Assembly: GCA_963978545.1 (NCBI GenBank)
Contig: OZ021727.1
Span: forward strand, 18,798,743 to 18,862,742
Direction: 5' to 3'
Length of the DNA: 64,000 nt
Source of the DNA: Linyphia triangularis
Taxonomy: Eukaryota > Arthropoda > Arachnida > Araneae > Linyphiidae
Of the stretch, positions 37,501 through 48,594 are shown piece by piece. Position 1 is the first letter of the stretch; every line of letters begins with the position of its first letter. A program made the translations under genes and the position numbers. The notes under the pieces are model-generated. The model had not been told where the DNA came from. It saw only the letters and a list, made by a program, of their open reading frames with translations, and made no database searches.

Positions 37501-39221
37501 AAAGAAAAAAATTTAAATTAGAAAAAGATGAGATGTTATGAGAAATAAGAGACTACATGGACGTCAAAGGATGGACCTCCTATTGATGCTTTGTGTTTGA
37601 GCAACTGATTTTTCTTAACGTCAGGAAGTTTACTGGCGAATCGAGACTGCTGAAAGTCTGATGTGAACTTTAATGTAATTTTTCGTTATTTAAAAAAATT
37701 ATTAAATATATTCTTGATGATAAGAAAAGTTTTTTTAGGTATCGATTTGACCAAGCATAATTAAAATAAATTCTATAAAAGGGTGATGTGTTGACAAATA
37801 ATAACCGAAATGTTATGACAGTTAGAATTTATTGAAACTACAAAATTAATATTACGAAGCAATAAAAAGAAATTTTAAATAAAATAGACATTGTGAATTT
37901 CTATAGTTAAGGTCAACAAATTTCCAACTTCTATGTACACATATTTTGTCTAAAACATATCAGAAAAATGATTGATTGTGTTAACTATGTAAATGTTGAT
38001 TGAAGGAAAAAAACACTTTGAATACTTAAGCAATATTATTTCTCTCAATTTATGCTAAAAGTATATACCACTTCATTGAGAAACCATAACCGTAAGTCTG
38101 CACTGAAAGCCATTTATATTCTGTACTGAAAAAAAAAAAATATAAAAATATTTTTTTTTCATGTAAACTAATTTATCTAAAATGACTTTTAAGTGGTTTT
38201 TAAAGCCAAATGTTTTTTTAAATGGTATTTTTAAGGGGTTTATCCCCATACATGCGAAGAAGAAAATTCAAAAAAAGACCGACACAAGTTCAGAGACCAA
38301 CATCTTAAAAGTTGTTCAATAATCATAGTTGTGAGCATTTCTACCCAGTCCTTTAAAATGAAGTATTCCATGCATTTCCCGTTTTAAAAAAAATGGATGC
38401 TTGAAGTAAAATATTGTATTATTTTAATATATTTATGTTGGCGTTGTCGACAATGGTTCCTCATCAGAAAGGAGTACACAAGTGAAGAAAAGACGAAATC
38501 GTGGAATAATTTTTAATGCTTTTATAATAAATGTTTATAACATCGATTCATATGTCCACAGAAGCGTGCTCAAGTAAACAACGGAATTGAGTTACTTTTG
38601 CAATGTCTCATTAACACACCCATAGTACAAAAAGTGGGACCTTTACACTCAGAGGTCCAGCAATACTATGATGACATTTCTATGACCAGATGCCAATTTT
38701 AAGTAGATATAGATACTAACTCAAGAATTTAGACAAGAAAGAAATATAATAAATGAATATCGTACGTCGATTCGTTCGAAAATTATCCTGACAAACATTT
38801 TTCTAAATCACTGTTGGAGGCAGAGCGTTCCAAAACGTGTAGAAAGGCACCAAATATAAAAAATGTCTCAATAGTACAGTTTCATTAATGAAAATAATAT
38901 TTCAAAATAAAATGTAAACAAGAAAAAGTTGTTCGAAAATGGCGAGTTGGAAAGGAGTTTCAATATACAGACATGTTTTAATATAAAGGGCATCTCAAGC
39001 CTTATTCTGTGGTTCATTTCTCAAATATAAGGTTCCCATTCAAGATGTCATTCAGATGAATGTTCAACGAACACAAACTTATAGTAAATGGGACACAGGT
39101 AAGCCATCTGTCAAAATACTTTGGTACCGGTGAAAGTGTCGTATGAAACGACCGATGTAAAATCCTTCAAATAGTGCCATCGATAATGCTGTCCAAAATG
39201 TGATTTTTTTTTTATTTGCAG
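37301..39221. other. Intronic/intergenic AT-rich DNA within the cluster
   Basis: Holds a relic at about 37527-37680 (GGACGTCAAAGGATGGACCTCCT, then GTTTACTGGCGAATCGAGACTGC) paralogous to 46366-46490. Otherwise no feature. Confidence 0.5.
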
Positions 39222-39290
39222 AAAGTAGCCAAGATCTTCGACGATAGGTACGAGAAGAAAACTTCTTCAGTTTGCACTTTAAGAAAAAAA
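39222..39290 (+). CDS. SxVCT-type exon, divergent copy (23 codons)
   Basis: Acceptor TTTATTTGCAG/A and donor AAAAAAA/GTAAGT enclose an open frame of 69 bases: KVAKIFDDRYEKKTSSVCTL and three basic residues. It is paralogous to 49095-49171 (shared F-D, TS-VCT), and the upstream introns also align (AAATCCTTCAAATAG...ATCGATAATGCT). Its end phase is 0 whereas the paralogue ends in phase 2; the following exon differs accordingly. Whether this copy is expressed is unknown. Confidence 0.45.
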
Positions 39291-39936
39291 GTAAGTTCTT
39301 TGATAGAAGAGTAAGTAAGCTGTTCGATAGTTTCCAAAAACTATCCTTTGGCTTACACCATACTCGAAAAGGAACTAAATGGAACTGAATATACAAGTAT
39401 AATGAGTTTGGGTTTAGGTACGTCGAATTTTTCGCCCTACATTTGAAAGTTCTTCTCCGAGCTTCACAAATAAGAAAAGATGAGATTGATTTATTGTACC
39501 CCAATTAAGCAAAACTTGATCTGACAGACAAAAACTTTTAAATATTTGGAATTAAGTGAAATAACACAGGAGTGCATGTCTAAAGTTGAAAACTTTACAT
39601 TGAATGCACCTTCAGGGAAATAACGTCAAACAATTTAACCACTGTAAATTGTTACGGATTATTATATAATAGTTTATTGATGATCAGGGCAAACTTGATG
39701 GAACAGTTTGGATATACCAATGAGTTAAAAAGTTTATCTCTCTGAATATTTATTTTCAATGTACTAAATGAAGTCTTTAACTTTCATGCACCCCAACGAT
39801 TAGACAGTGGTTAAAGCAGCTTCATTGATAGGCACACACTAACCTCATTTTCGACTAAGGCAAACTTAATTAGGTCGAAATTCAATAAATTGTAATCGTA
39901 TGGTAAATGTAGTATACACACTTATTTCTTTTTTAG

Positions 39937-39972
39937 GAAGGGTATCTAGCAATGTCGTCAGCAAAAAAACAG
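39937..39972 (+). CDS. Short 12-codon exon following the divergent SxVCT exon
   Basis: Acceptor TTTCTTTTTTAG/G, donor AACAG/GTAAGA, phase 0-0, reading EGYLAMSSAKKQ. It takes the position of the 36-base exon 49416-49452 in the other copy. The ATG at 39952 could alternatively be a start codon. Very short, so confidence is limited. Confidence 0.35.
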
Positions 39973-40189
39973 GTAAGAAAATATTGTGTATTTTGCAGAA
40001 AGAATCATTTTAACTCTTGTGGTTTGAATTCTAATATGTAGTAATATTTTTGTTTTTGAAATGTGTTGTATCTCGTTTTAAAATGCTATCAATAAATGTG
40101 TACGTAATTATAAATTTTGCCAGATTTTTCGAGTTATAAATGATGAGGCTATATATAAGAAAAAACGGATAGAATCAACAACATTGTGA

Positions 40190-40303
40190 GATGACGAAGA
40201 GTTAGAGAACAAAAAGAATAGGCCTCCGTAAAAAAAATTAGAAGGGAGACCCTTGAAAAGATGAAAGCTATACAAGCCCTCCAGTATGTGAGAGTGCAAG
40301 AGT
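40190..40303 (+). pseudogene. Coiled-coil exon copy C, frameshifted
   Basis: The 3' half of the 36604 exon is recognisable (end of frame: RRETLEKMKAIQALQYVRVQ, donor GTAAGT), but the A-run near 40230 has eight A where the intact copy has seven, and two bases are missing upstream, so a stop results. The 5' acceptor part is absent. Confidence 0.65.
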
Positions 40304-40419
40304 AAGTTCAAATTTATATACTTATCCGACTAGATTGAGAAGAGTGCTTCTATTGCAACTGGATGGAAAGTTCACATCCATGCTCTAATGGATCTAAATC
40401 TTCACAACTCTTTTTCACA

Positions 40420-40860
40420 TGCAGCTAAATCAACTGAGAAATCATTTTTTTGTACATTCCTCTTTTTAACAATGCCTTTGCTTCAAAACTTTGATATCCA
40501 TTTATTTGCTCATTCACTTCGCATTTCAGAATCCATTTACAAGAGTTTCTATATTCTGACTTGCGGCAAGATATTTGTTTTGTATTTTCTATTATTTATT
40601 CGGAAATTTATGAATTTTATGTTATGTATGCAAATTTGATTTAAATATGTATTTTTACTCCACCAACCTTGTTGGGCCTAGAGTGTTATAGCTTTTCAAA
40701 TTTGCATGTGTATTTAAAAGCTGATTCACAAATACTAAACGTTTCCAATTGCTTCTAAGCATTTTCAAGCCTTTAAAATGTATTATTTCAAAATCATTTC
40801 AAAGTAACTAAGGTACTTTCCTGTGTTAAAAAAGTGAATTTCAGTGAAATTTAACGAACT
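40420..40860 (+). repeat. Duplication unit C, downstream part
   Basis: Aligns with 37060-37500. The conserved start CATGCAGCTAAA(G/T)CAAC and a 3-base in-frame indel keep one frame open in both copies for the first part (37068 onward and 40425 onward), after which a 1-base indel breaks it. Possible former exon, not annotated as coding. Confidence 0.6.
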
Positions 40861-40967
40861 AATATTATTCGTGAATATTCTTGAGTTTCTAAAACGCTTT
40901 CTTTTGACGCTGCGTTAATTATAAAAAAAGTTAGGACAATAAAAAAAAAGCACCAAAGAGTGTCTGG

Positions 40968-41136
40968 TTGGTTGTATTCAGATTATCTGGCGCCGTTCTC
41001 AACACGAGGGCTATAATGCGCCGAAACTTTCGTCATTAGACAAGCCAACATACATTTACAAACACCCATGCCAAACACGGGACTCGAACCCGCAACCTCG
41101 CGGTCTAGAAGCCAGCACGCTAACCACTATACCGTT
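40968..41136 (-). mobile_element. S1 SINE, copy 5
   Basis: Minus-strand copy lacking the last few bases of the tRNA head; target duplication CAAAGAGTGTCTGG at 40954-40967 and 41137-41150. Confidence 0.9.
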
Positions 41137-41439
41137 CAAAGAGTGTCTGGAGTAAGCTATATATCGTATAGGAAAGATTAGCACAGGAAAACATTAAAGC
41201 GGCGGGAAAGAGTCCATGCGATGCTCATAAGAGACAAAAAATATGATTGGGTAAAGGCACTTGCGCCCACCTCCGACCCCCTTCCGGCTTTTGAAAGTAT
41301 TTAAGTTTAATCCATTGCTAGTACAATCTGGATGGATAGCCAAATCCCGTATCTATTAACTTTTTCAGAAATTTTCACTTTCAACTGGAACTTCTTGCAT
41401 GTATGGAGTCATAATTTTGTTTAACATTTTCTATTGCAG

Positions 41440-41509
41440 GCTAAGAGCTGCACCGTGGCTTATAACGCTAAAAAAATTAAATGAAAAATGGAATTGGATG
41501 TGTAACTAA
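41440..41509 (+). pseudogene. Exon-like copy ending in stop (first of three)
   Basis: After acceptor TCTATTGCAG/G the phase-2 frame reads LRAAPWLITLKKLNEKWNWM and stops at TAA 41507-41509. Paralogous sequences at 48505-48570 and about 39335-39390 favour a different frame (GLHxxxKxxxKWN), so frame conservation is inconsistent. I treat the set as decayed copies of one exon. Confidence 0.4.
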
Positions 41510-42109
41510 ATTGCCTTTGAATTTCTCAGCCTACATTTGAAAGCTCTTCTCTTTCCCTGATCAGTACATCTAACGCATTGTTCGCCCAAATAACGATGTG
41601 TCAGGGTAGAGATCTTGATTTTGTTGATGACGGAGGCTTTAATGAGTTTAGTAAACCATAAGTTTAACTATCATAAGTTCAAAACATGTTGATTCATTTT
41701 TCTAAACACATTTTTATATTAGATGTAACCAGCATTGCACAGGTTCCAAGAGCTATGAACCCGACACAACCAGGTTCAAATTGGCGCAGGTGAATGCAAG
41801 TTATGAGCATGCCTAAAGCAAAGGTTGTTTCTTGCCTTAAACTTAGGTTCATATTATAATATTAACAAAGAAATTAAAAAACGTGACGTACGTGGTCTAA
41901 GACACAACTTCAAGTTAATGTAACACTAGGATAAAATTTTTGCACCGTCTGGAGGGATAACTGTCCAGGCGTATTTTCTCCAAGCGCCCATGCTGCCAAA
42001 TAAAATCTTATAATAAATCCATTTTTATTTCGTTTTTTAAAAGCGAGTTGTATCATCGAAATTTTGCAAGTAAATTGTAAAACTTTTTAAATTAATTTGT
42101 AATGAGCGG

Positions 42110-42350
42110 AAAACATGCTTGCTTTTTAATTGGAGACGTTTGATTAAAAGCCAAATGAAACTAGACATGAAATATCTAGTAGCCCGCCTGTATAATTATT
42201 GAAATAATTATACAGGCACCAGGCAATCATTACTCTTTTCTTTTCCTATCCTTTGTCTCGATTTATTAAGATTTTCCCCTGGACATGGTTGGGAATGAAA
42301 AATTACCCTTTTAGAGCCATCTAGACTTTTCTAACGAATGCGAACAGGTA
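42110..42350 (+). repeat. Segmental duplicate partner of 45105-45345
   Basis: Shared order of ACTAGACATGAAATATCTAG / ACCAGACATGCAATATTTAG, CTCTTTTCTTTTCCT, GGGAATGAAAAATTACCCTTTT and CATCTAGACTTTTCTAACG. Moderately diverged. Confidence 0.6.
42186..42217. repeat. Perfect 15-bp palindrome, 2-nt loop
   Basis: GCCTGTATAATTATT, GA, AATAATTATACAGGC. The paralogous stretch near 45178-45200 is not palindromic, so it arose after the duplication. Confidence 0.8.
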
Positions 42351-42466
42351 AAGGGAGTTTCAAACTTGCCTCGAGATAACTAAGAGCGTATGATTGTTGT
42401 TGTTAATGCTTTGGATTTCAAACGGATGTTAAGTTCATCGATTCCTAATTTTTCTCACTTTGGCAG

Positions 42467-42556
42467 ACAGAACGAAATAAAGACATACTCGCTGTAGAAA
42501 CGAGTTCAGAATATATAGGACAAATTGAAACGAATTTGGCTCCGATAATATATTTG
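42467..42556 (+). CDS. Candidate 30-codon exon before the IKNxKTAVR exon
   Basis: Acceptor TCTCACTTTGGCAG/A and a weak donor TTTG/GTATTT enclose an open phase 0-0 frame: TERNKDILAVETSSEYIGQI plus ten residues. Phase agrees with the next exon at 42715. The donor region corresponds to intron in paralogous copies at 39973 and 47660, so the 3' limit is uncertain. Confidence 0.35.
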
Positions 42557-42714
42557 GTATTTTGCAGAAAATTCCCATTCAACTGTTGCGTTTTCAAGTC
42601 TAATATGCAGTATTTTATTTTGGAAATGTGGAATATCTAATTTTAAAATGCTACCAATAAATGGGTGCTTAGATTAAAAGTTTTCTTGCTTTTGTAACCT
42701 AAAACGTATTCCAG

Positions 42715-42797
42715 AAAGAACCTGAACTACTTCAGGACATAAAGAACGTGAAGACAGCTGTAAGAAATGTCATAGAAGCTAAATATAGAGCAAAAGA
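42715..42797 (+). CDS. IKNxKTAVR exon, intact copy
   Basis: Acceptor ACGTATTCCAG/A, donor AAAGA/GTGAGT, phase 0-2, 83 bases: KEPELLQDIKNVKTAVRNVI then EAKYRAK. The two trailing bases GA are the same end found on the coiled-coil and SxVCT exons, showing a shared modular phase. The only other copy (33297) has lost its donor. Likely alpha-helical. Confidence 0.6.
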
Positions 42798-43246
42798 GTG
42801 AGTATCTCTATATCTCAAATTAAAAATCGGTAACTTTTCTGAGTTTAGCTACGCAGGTACTAGAAAAAATAATATAAAATAAAGTCCTATTACTTTGAAT
42901 GTACATGGGGCTGTAAAAAATTTATTCGTTTGCTATCGGTTATATATTGGTCACCTTATAAATTCATCAAAACTTAACGTTACTTTAGTTTGTGCAATTC
43001 AAATTGTCACCTTGCCGTTAAACAGTGAAAAAGCCTAGTGCCTTTCTTAGATATATGGGCATTTAAGATATATGTGGCTTATAGTTTGTGACTTTGTTCC
43101 TAAATTTGAAATGTCGAATGAGGATTCGTATATCAGCTACTTTTTGTTTTGTTTTGTTTTTGTTTCCAACTTTGCTTAGCATGTGTTCTCCTCATAAAAC
43201 TATTGTCAACCGTCTTGTATCTTCGGTCAAACATATTTTCATGCAG

Positions 43247-43465
43247 GCCTTGCCAAAAAATACTAGATGTGATAACCAAGAAAATACGTGAAAAAGACCA
43301 GAGGGAGAAAGAAAGAAAAGAAAAAATGGAAATGGAGTGCAACAACGAGATCCTTACAAACACGGGAAAGGTTGGAGCAAAGAAAGAATGGGCCTCCGTA
43401 AAAAATTAGGAGGCCCTTGAAAAAATAAAATTAATTAACGATCTCCAGAACGTGAGAGTTCAAGA
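43247..43465 (+). pseudogene. Coiled-coil exon copy B, frameshifted
   Basis: Acceptor and donor are both preserved (TTTTCATGCAG/G, CAAGA/GTAAGT), but relative to 36604-36849 it has a net loss of 27 bases with a +1 insertion near 43350 and -2 near 43378, giving a stop at TAG about 43410. The first 25 codons remain similar (PCQKILDVITKKIREKDQ). Confidence 0.7.
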
Positions 43466-43719
43466 GTAAGTTCACATTTAAATACCTATTCATTTGGATC
43501 GAGGAAGAGTGCTTTTATTGCAACTGCATTGAAAGTTCGCACCTTTGACCCAATTGTGTTATCGGAATCGACAAATATGTTGACAACAAATTTTGCAGTC
43601 GAATACTAACTTACTTAGCAATATTTCAGATTGAATAGTGCCCTTCTCTAACCTTCACAACTTTCTTTGCATGCAGCAACTGGGAAATCATTTTTTGTAT
43701 TATCCAACTGTGTGAATCT

Positions 43720-45569
43720 AACTATGCCAATATATTCGAATGAGCTGAGAACGTGTACTTAAACTTTTATTCATGTATAAAACGGAAGAAATAATTAAAA
43801 GCAATCTGTGGCGACTAGCGCACATACCTTTGACCAACCAGCGCCTTGTCACGCTGCCGTACTTCGTTTGTGCTTGTTATTCAAATTCACCTATGTTAAC
43901 TGCCACCTATGTGATCCGCATTTATTATTTATAGCCAAGCTGTCTCTTGAAGAAGAGTACTGGCTAGCCAACTGACTTGCTTGCCTGTTATTTTTCTTGA
44001 TACTTCCCAGGTGGGATGCCTAGTCATTAACTTTGCGATTATTATCTCGAATGCTCAAAATACGAAAGCTCCGATCTGGGGTGATTCGTTCCAATTCTAA
44101 TCTCGTGTCCGCTGTTTCTAAGATGAATTCCTAAAAATAAAGCATGGCGACAAAGATAGTGCGATAGCCAACACAGTAGAAAAAGCAACAAAGAGTGTTT
44201 AGATCTAGTGCTATATATAAAAAAAAACTAGAACTAAAAATATCAGTAGTTTCGTGAGGTAGAGGCTGTACGATCTCATAGCAGTTGCTCTTATGAAAGC
44301 AAACTTGGATATCATATTTAAAAATTTACTCCTTTTTTTTAGGCCTAATTCCAATGACAATGATGCCGAGAACAGCAAATACATTTTTTTCCCTTTTAAC
44401 GTATACAATGTTCCTAAAAATGATCGATTTTGCTTTTCCGACTCAGGCGGTTTGACTTAGGCTAATTTCCACAAAAGAAAGCGATGCTCCCTTATTTAAG
44501 ATTTTTTTTAGTTATTAAAATTTACATTTTAATCTATATTATAAAGAGACAATTGAGAACAGGTGTCAAGCTGTTACCATGGAAGAAACACTCTCATTGG
44601 CAAAATGCTAACAGGTTTGCGACTGTAAGTGCCACTTGCCACTGGCTTAGAACAGTACGTAAAAATGCATCGATATGGGTGACCGATAAAAGCAGCAAAT
44701 TGTGCATGCGTTTTTATCTTTAAAATAAAAGTTTTATTTTTTAATCTGATAGCAATTTATCCTAATGCCACTTTGCCGTGACCACTCGTATCCTTACTCG
44801 TTGTTATTAATAGCGTTTAATGGCAATCAATACTCGTATTGTAATTTTGCAATGGTTTGGAGTAATAAAGATGTGGGAAGGAGGATAGGAATGAGAACCT
44901 AAAAATGGAAACTATGAAAGGAATCGTTGCAAGTGTTATATGACACGAGTTATTTCCTTGGTTTTAGTTAATTAAATACACTATAACATATTTATTTTTT
45001 ATTTCGTTTCAGAAAAGAAAAAAGTAGCCTTCTTGCCTATTCCATCATTGTAAATAGAGAAGTATAGACTTTCTAATTAATTTGTTAGAGTGATAAATAT
45101 GTTTTCCTTTTCTATTGGATACAGGTGTTAAAAAACAAAAACAAATGAGACCAGACATGCAATATTTAGTTACCACCCTGTACGTTTATTGAAATATTTA
45201 CATTTAAGTGTCCATTGAAACTTTAAATAAGGGCATCCTAAACCCTTTTCTTTCCTGAATTGCTCGGATTTCGCCTTGCACTCGTTCGGAAATGAAAAAT
45301 ACGCCTTTTTTAGATTCATCTAGAGTATTTTCTAACGTATCACTAAAATTTGGTATACATAGTATTTAGACCAATGTCAACTTTACAAGTGCTTTTGAAG
45401 AATTGTTTGCGGCAGTTTAAACTATTACTTATTCATTTTTAGTGTCTGAGAAAATTTTCTAATGAATAAGGAAGCGATACGTTGACTTCTTAAAAGAGTG
45501 TCATAAACAGATTAAGTTAATTTGTGACAATTCTGTATTTTGCTATTGTTATCACAAGCCTTGTTGCAG
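43720..45569. other. Intronic AT-rich DNA in the cluster
   Basis: Contains another relic of the exon at 46150 near 44240-44290 (GTTTCGTGAGGTAGAGGCTG) and the duplicate partner 45105-45345. No intact exon seen. Confidence 0.4.
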
Positions 45570-45737
45570 ATGCCAGAATCTTGCTGTTGCCTCAACGTCT
45601 GCTTTTTGTGCATCAACATCTGCTTCTCCTCCCTCTGCGTCTGAGTCTGCTTTTCCCGCCTCCACACCTTCGTATCTGACGCCTGCTGTCACAAGAGTAA
45701 TGAAAAAGCTGGAAGTTCAGCAGAATGTAAACGCACC
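45570..45737 (+). CDS. Ser/Ala-rich exon (56 codons, phase 2-2)
   Basis: Acceptor AAGCCTTGTTGCAG/A and donor GCACC/GTAAGT. The frame set by an upstream exon ending in two bases is open: CQNLAVASTSAFCASTSASP, then Ser/Pro/Ala-rich, then a helical end VTRVMKKLEVQQNV. The frame starting at ATG 45570 stops at codon 25, so the phase-2 reading is preferred. Internal near-repeats of TCTGCTTT(T/C) suggest slippage expansion. Symmetric phase fits the neighbouring duplicated exons. Confidence 0.6.
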
Positions 45738-46149
45738 GTAAGTGGCAAATCTGACTTGTGTATGTGCAATGTCCCTGTGAAGCATTTAAGACAGCTTCCA
45801 GCAGCTGTCTAAATTAGAGATATCGTAAGTTGTTTTATTTGCTTTGAATTCCAGGAGTTAATCGTATCCCTAGATAATTGTGTTGGCGATACTACTCCTA
45901 CTTTGTTTACAGTTCTTAACAGAGGGAAACATATTTCACTGAATTAGACCATCAGACAATATGGTGACAATTCAATTAGCTTCTGCTGCAGTGAATAAAA
46001 AGCAATTTCAGACTTAGTAGCGCGGCTAGGCGCCAAATTATAGCTGAAAACTGCATTTTGTGAAACATGTCTGTAATTTGGCACCATTGATAAAATATGT
46101 CATTCTGATCATTTTAAGATGTGGAGCCACTCGGATTTCACTTCCGGTC

Positions 46150-46300
46150 GAGGTCTTGTACTAGTTCAAAGATATTAGATAGTTTCGTGAGAAAGAGGCC
46201 GTGCGATGGCGCAAGGACTTCCACAAAAATACGAAAGGTAGCCATAACAAGACTAAAAAGTGGAGACAGAGATGACTCCAGTGTGCGAGGACTATATATT
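46150..46300 (+). pseudogene. Relic of the YDGR-type exon
   Basis: The frame RKRPCDGARTSTKIRKVAIT RLKS aligns with the exon copies at 46610 and 48041, but the donor position reads GTGCGAGGACTAT with no GT in place. Fragmentary further copies lie near 41195-41235 and 44240-44290. Confidence 0.5.
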
Positions 46301-46609
46301 CTATATCGCATTATACATTGAATAGAAAAAGACCAGGAAAACACGAGATTTTATGAGAAAGAAGACTGCATGGACGTCAAAGGATGAGCCAGCTATTAAT
46401 GTTTTGGGTTTGAGCAACTGATTCTTTCCGAACTTCATGGAGTTTACTGGCGAATCGAGACTACTGAAAATCTGATGTGAACTTTAATTTTCCGCTGTTA
46501 TTAAAAAAAAAAAAAAATACTTGGAGAAAATTTGATACTTTTTGTAGTTTTACATCATCAGTCCTCTATGAAAAGAATGTGTAACAATATTATTATTTTC
46601 CCATCACAG

Positions 46610-46682
46610 AGTTTCTACTGCAACACGAGAAGTTATGAGAAATAAGAGATTTTATGATGGACGTCAAAGAATTAACCTCCTC

Positions 46683-46713
<31 letters not shown>

Positions 46714-46798
46714 AAAAAAAAAAAAAAAAAAAAATGGTGACCATAATAAGATTACAAAATGAAGAGAGAAAGCCAGTCCAATATGTGAGGATGAAAGA
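46610..46798 (+). pseudogene. YDGR-type exon with A-tract expansion
   Basis: Good acceptor (CCATCACAG/A) and donor (AAAGA/GTAAAT). The frame reads VSTATREVMRNKRFYDGRQR then enters 29 A, TT and 21 A (46683-46734), and resumes as RKPVQYVRMK. As sequenced the tract gives an in-frame TAA at 46713-46715. The copy at 48041-48173 shows the unexpanded state (CTC AAA AAA AGA ATG). Run length in such tracts is easily mis-assembled, so function cannot be excluded. Confidence 0.55.
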
Positions 46799-46879
46799 GT
46801 AAATATTTTGCTATATATCGGTATACTATGTATAGTATGCGAGGATTATATATGTACTATATCGTATCGTATATATATG

Positions 46880-47650
46880 GTTTCTGCCAAAATAAAATAT
46901 CACAAATCCATGATTTTTCTAAACTGAAGCAAATAATTTCCCATGACTCAAGAAATCAAATCACATAAAAAAAAAATAACCTATATGAATTTTACTAACT
47001 CGAACATAGTAAGTAAACCAGTGTATTATAAAATGATTTTTATAAAGTTTTATTTTAAATCAAGTAAAAAAATCCTTGTTTTAGTAACTTCCAAATCAAA
47101 AGAAAAAGGTCTTTGATATTTCAGTGTTAAAAAAGCTAATCAGTCTTGAATAATCAAGAAATATTTGAAGAAAGAAGTCAACAATATTAATAAATTATAT
47201 CAACGAAAATCAAATGTTTTGATATCAACAATGCAAAACAATAGAAGAAAGAAGTCGGGGGGGGGGGGGAATCAATATGTAAACACAAGCTTATCAAATA
47301 AGTTCATTTCAGTTCTTGCATTAGGAATTTTTTTCACCAACGAGACCTTACTCGTGTGATGTCACAAATTTGGAGTTCGGAAATGTTTTCATTGGCAGCG
47401 GTTTTTAACTGTGACCATTGTTTATGTCAAAAAGTAAATAAAAAAGTAGAGGAATTTTCGATGAGGTGAATAGCGATCATGGCGTTAATGAAGTCATAGT
47501 TACGTGATTTTTCTTAGAATGTTAGGAATCTAGGAAATTCACTGTATTCCCATGACTTTAAGTTATTGTTTTGCTCCAAATCATGACTATTCATGACAAA
47601 ATTTATCCAATGTCCAAATTCATGACTTTCCATAAGCGCGTGTTTATTTT
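46880..47650. repeat. Interspersed repeat R6, degraded copy
   Basis: GGTTTCTGCCAAAATAAAATATCACAAATCC at the left and CAAATTCATGACTTTCCATAAGCGCG at the right match the complete R6 element at 58751-59135; the middle contains unrelated AT-rich sequence and a G10 tract near 47261. Confidence 0.55.
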
Positions 47651-47864
47651 GTGTATTGTGCAGAAAAAAACATTTTAACACTTGTGGTTTCAATTCTAAT
47701 ATGTAGTACTATTTTTGTTATTGAAATGTATATTATCTAGTTTTAAAATGCTATCAATAAATGTGTACGTAGTTATAAATTTTTCCAGATTTTTCGAGTT
47801 ATAAACGATGCGGCTATATATATACACAGAAGGAAATGAATCGAATCAACAACATCGTGAAATA

Positions 47865-47968
47865 ACGAGGAGTTAGAGAGCAAAAAAGAATGGGCCTCCG
47901 TAAAAAAAAAAAAAAAATCAGAAAGGAGCCCTTGAAAAGATAAAAGTTCTAAATGCCCTCCAGTATGT
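47865..47968 (+). pseudogene. Coiled-coil exon copy D, frameshifted
   Basis: Recognisable by GTTAGAGAGCAAAAAAGAATGGGCCTCCG and LEKIKVLNALQYVRME. An A15 run replaces the A7 of the intact exon and the donor reads GGAAAAGTTCAAA, so it is disrupted. Confidence 0.65.
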
Positions 47969-48034
47969 GAGAATGGAAAAGTTCAAATTTAAATACTTAT
48001 CCAATTGGATCGAAGAAGAATGCTTTTATTGCAA

Positions 48035-48173
48035 CTGCAACACGAGAAGTTATGAGAAACAAGATATTTTATGATGGACGTCTAAGGATGGACCTCCTCA
48101 AAAAAAGAATGATGGCAATGACAAGACTGCACAGTAAAGAAAGAAAGCCAGTCCAATATGTGAGAATGGAAGA
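48035..48173 (+). CDS. YDGR-type exon, unexpanded copy with fused 5' side
   Basis: The frame is open: ATATREVMRNKIFYDGRLRM, then DLLKKRMMAMTRLHSKERK and PVQYVRME to donor GAAGA/GTAAAT (48174). No AG acceptor sits where the 46610 copy has one. Instead the sequence upstream (48000-48034) is the intron 3' of coiled-coil copy D, joined at GCAACTGCAACACGAG. I infer recombination between two duplicates at this short shared phrase. Coding status is uncertain because the acceptor is missing. Confidence 0.45.
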
Positions 48174-48504
48174 GTAAATGTGGTTCTATGTATCGGTATA
48201 CTATGTATAGTATGCGATGATTATATATGTACTATATCGTATCGTATATTTAAAAAAAAAAAAAAGAGACTAAAACTAGAAAATAGCTGATTACGATGAA
48301 GATACCATATAGTGGCAACGCACTATTTAAAAAAATCGTACAGCCAGTTAGAAAATTGTCCCCACGTAATTTAATTTTTTTCCCCCAACAGCATACAAAT
48401 TAGGTAAAATAGATTTTCCAATTCTACACTCGAGTCAGGTTTGTATTCATAAACTCCTGAACAGTCGAATGCGAGTCAATTTTAGTTTACATTTCCAATT
48501 CTAG

Positions 48505-48594
48505 GCAAAGAGCTGCCACGTGGCTTACACCAAATGCATAAAGAAAATGACAAATGGAATCGTAAATAATTATATCGAGTCTGAATTCAGGTAA
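48505..48594 (+). pseudogene. Copy of the 41440 exon
   Basis: After TTCCAATTCTAG/G two frames can be argued: phase 0 (AKSCHVAYTKCIKKMTNGIV...) to donor TTCAG/GTAAAT, and phase 1 (ELPRGLHQMHKENDKWNRK, stop). The phase-0 reading ends in phase 2 and does not fit the next exon's phase 0. Treated as a decayed copy. Confidence 0.35.

Noticed and set aside
39079..39504. 141-codon minus-strand ORF
   Set aside because: It lies antisense to a duplicated intron-exon segment (39222-39290) and the paralogous region 48900-49200 does not keep it open.
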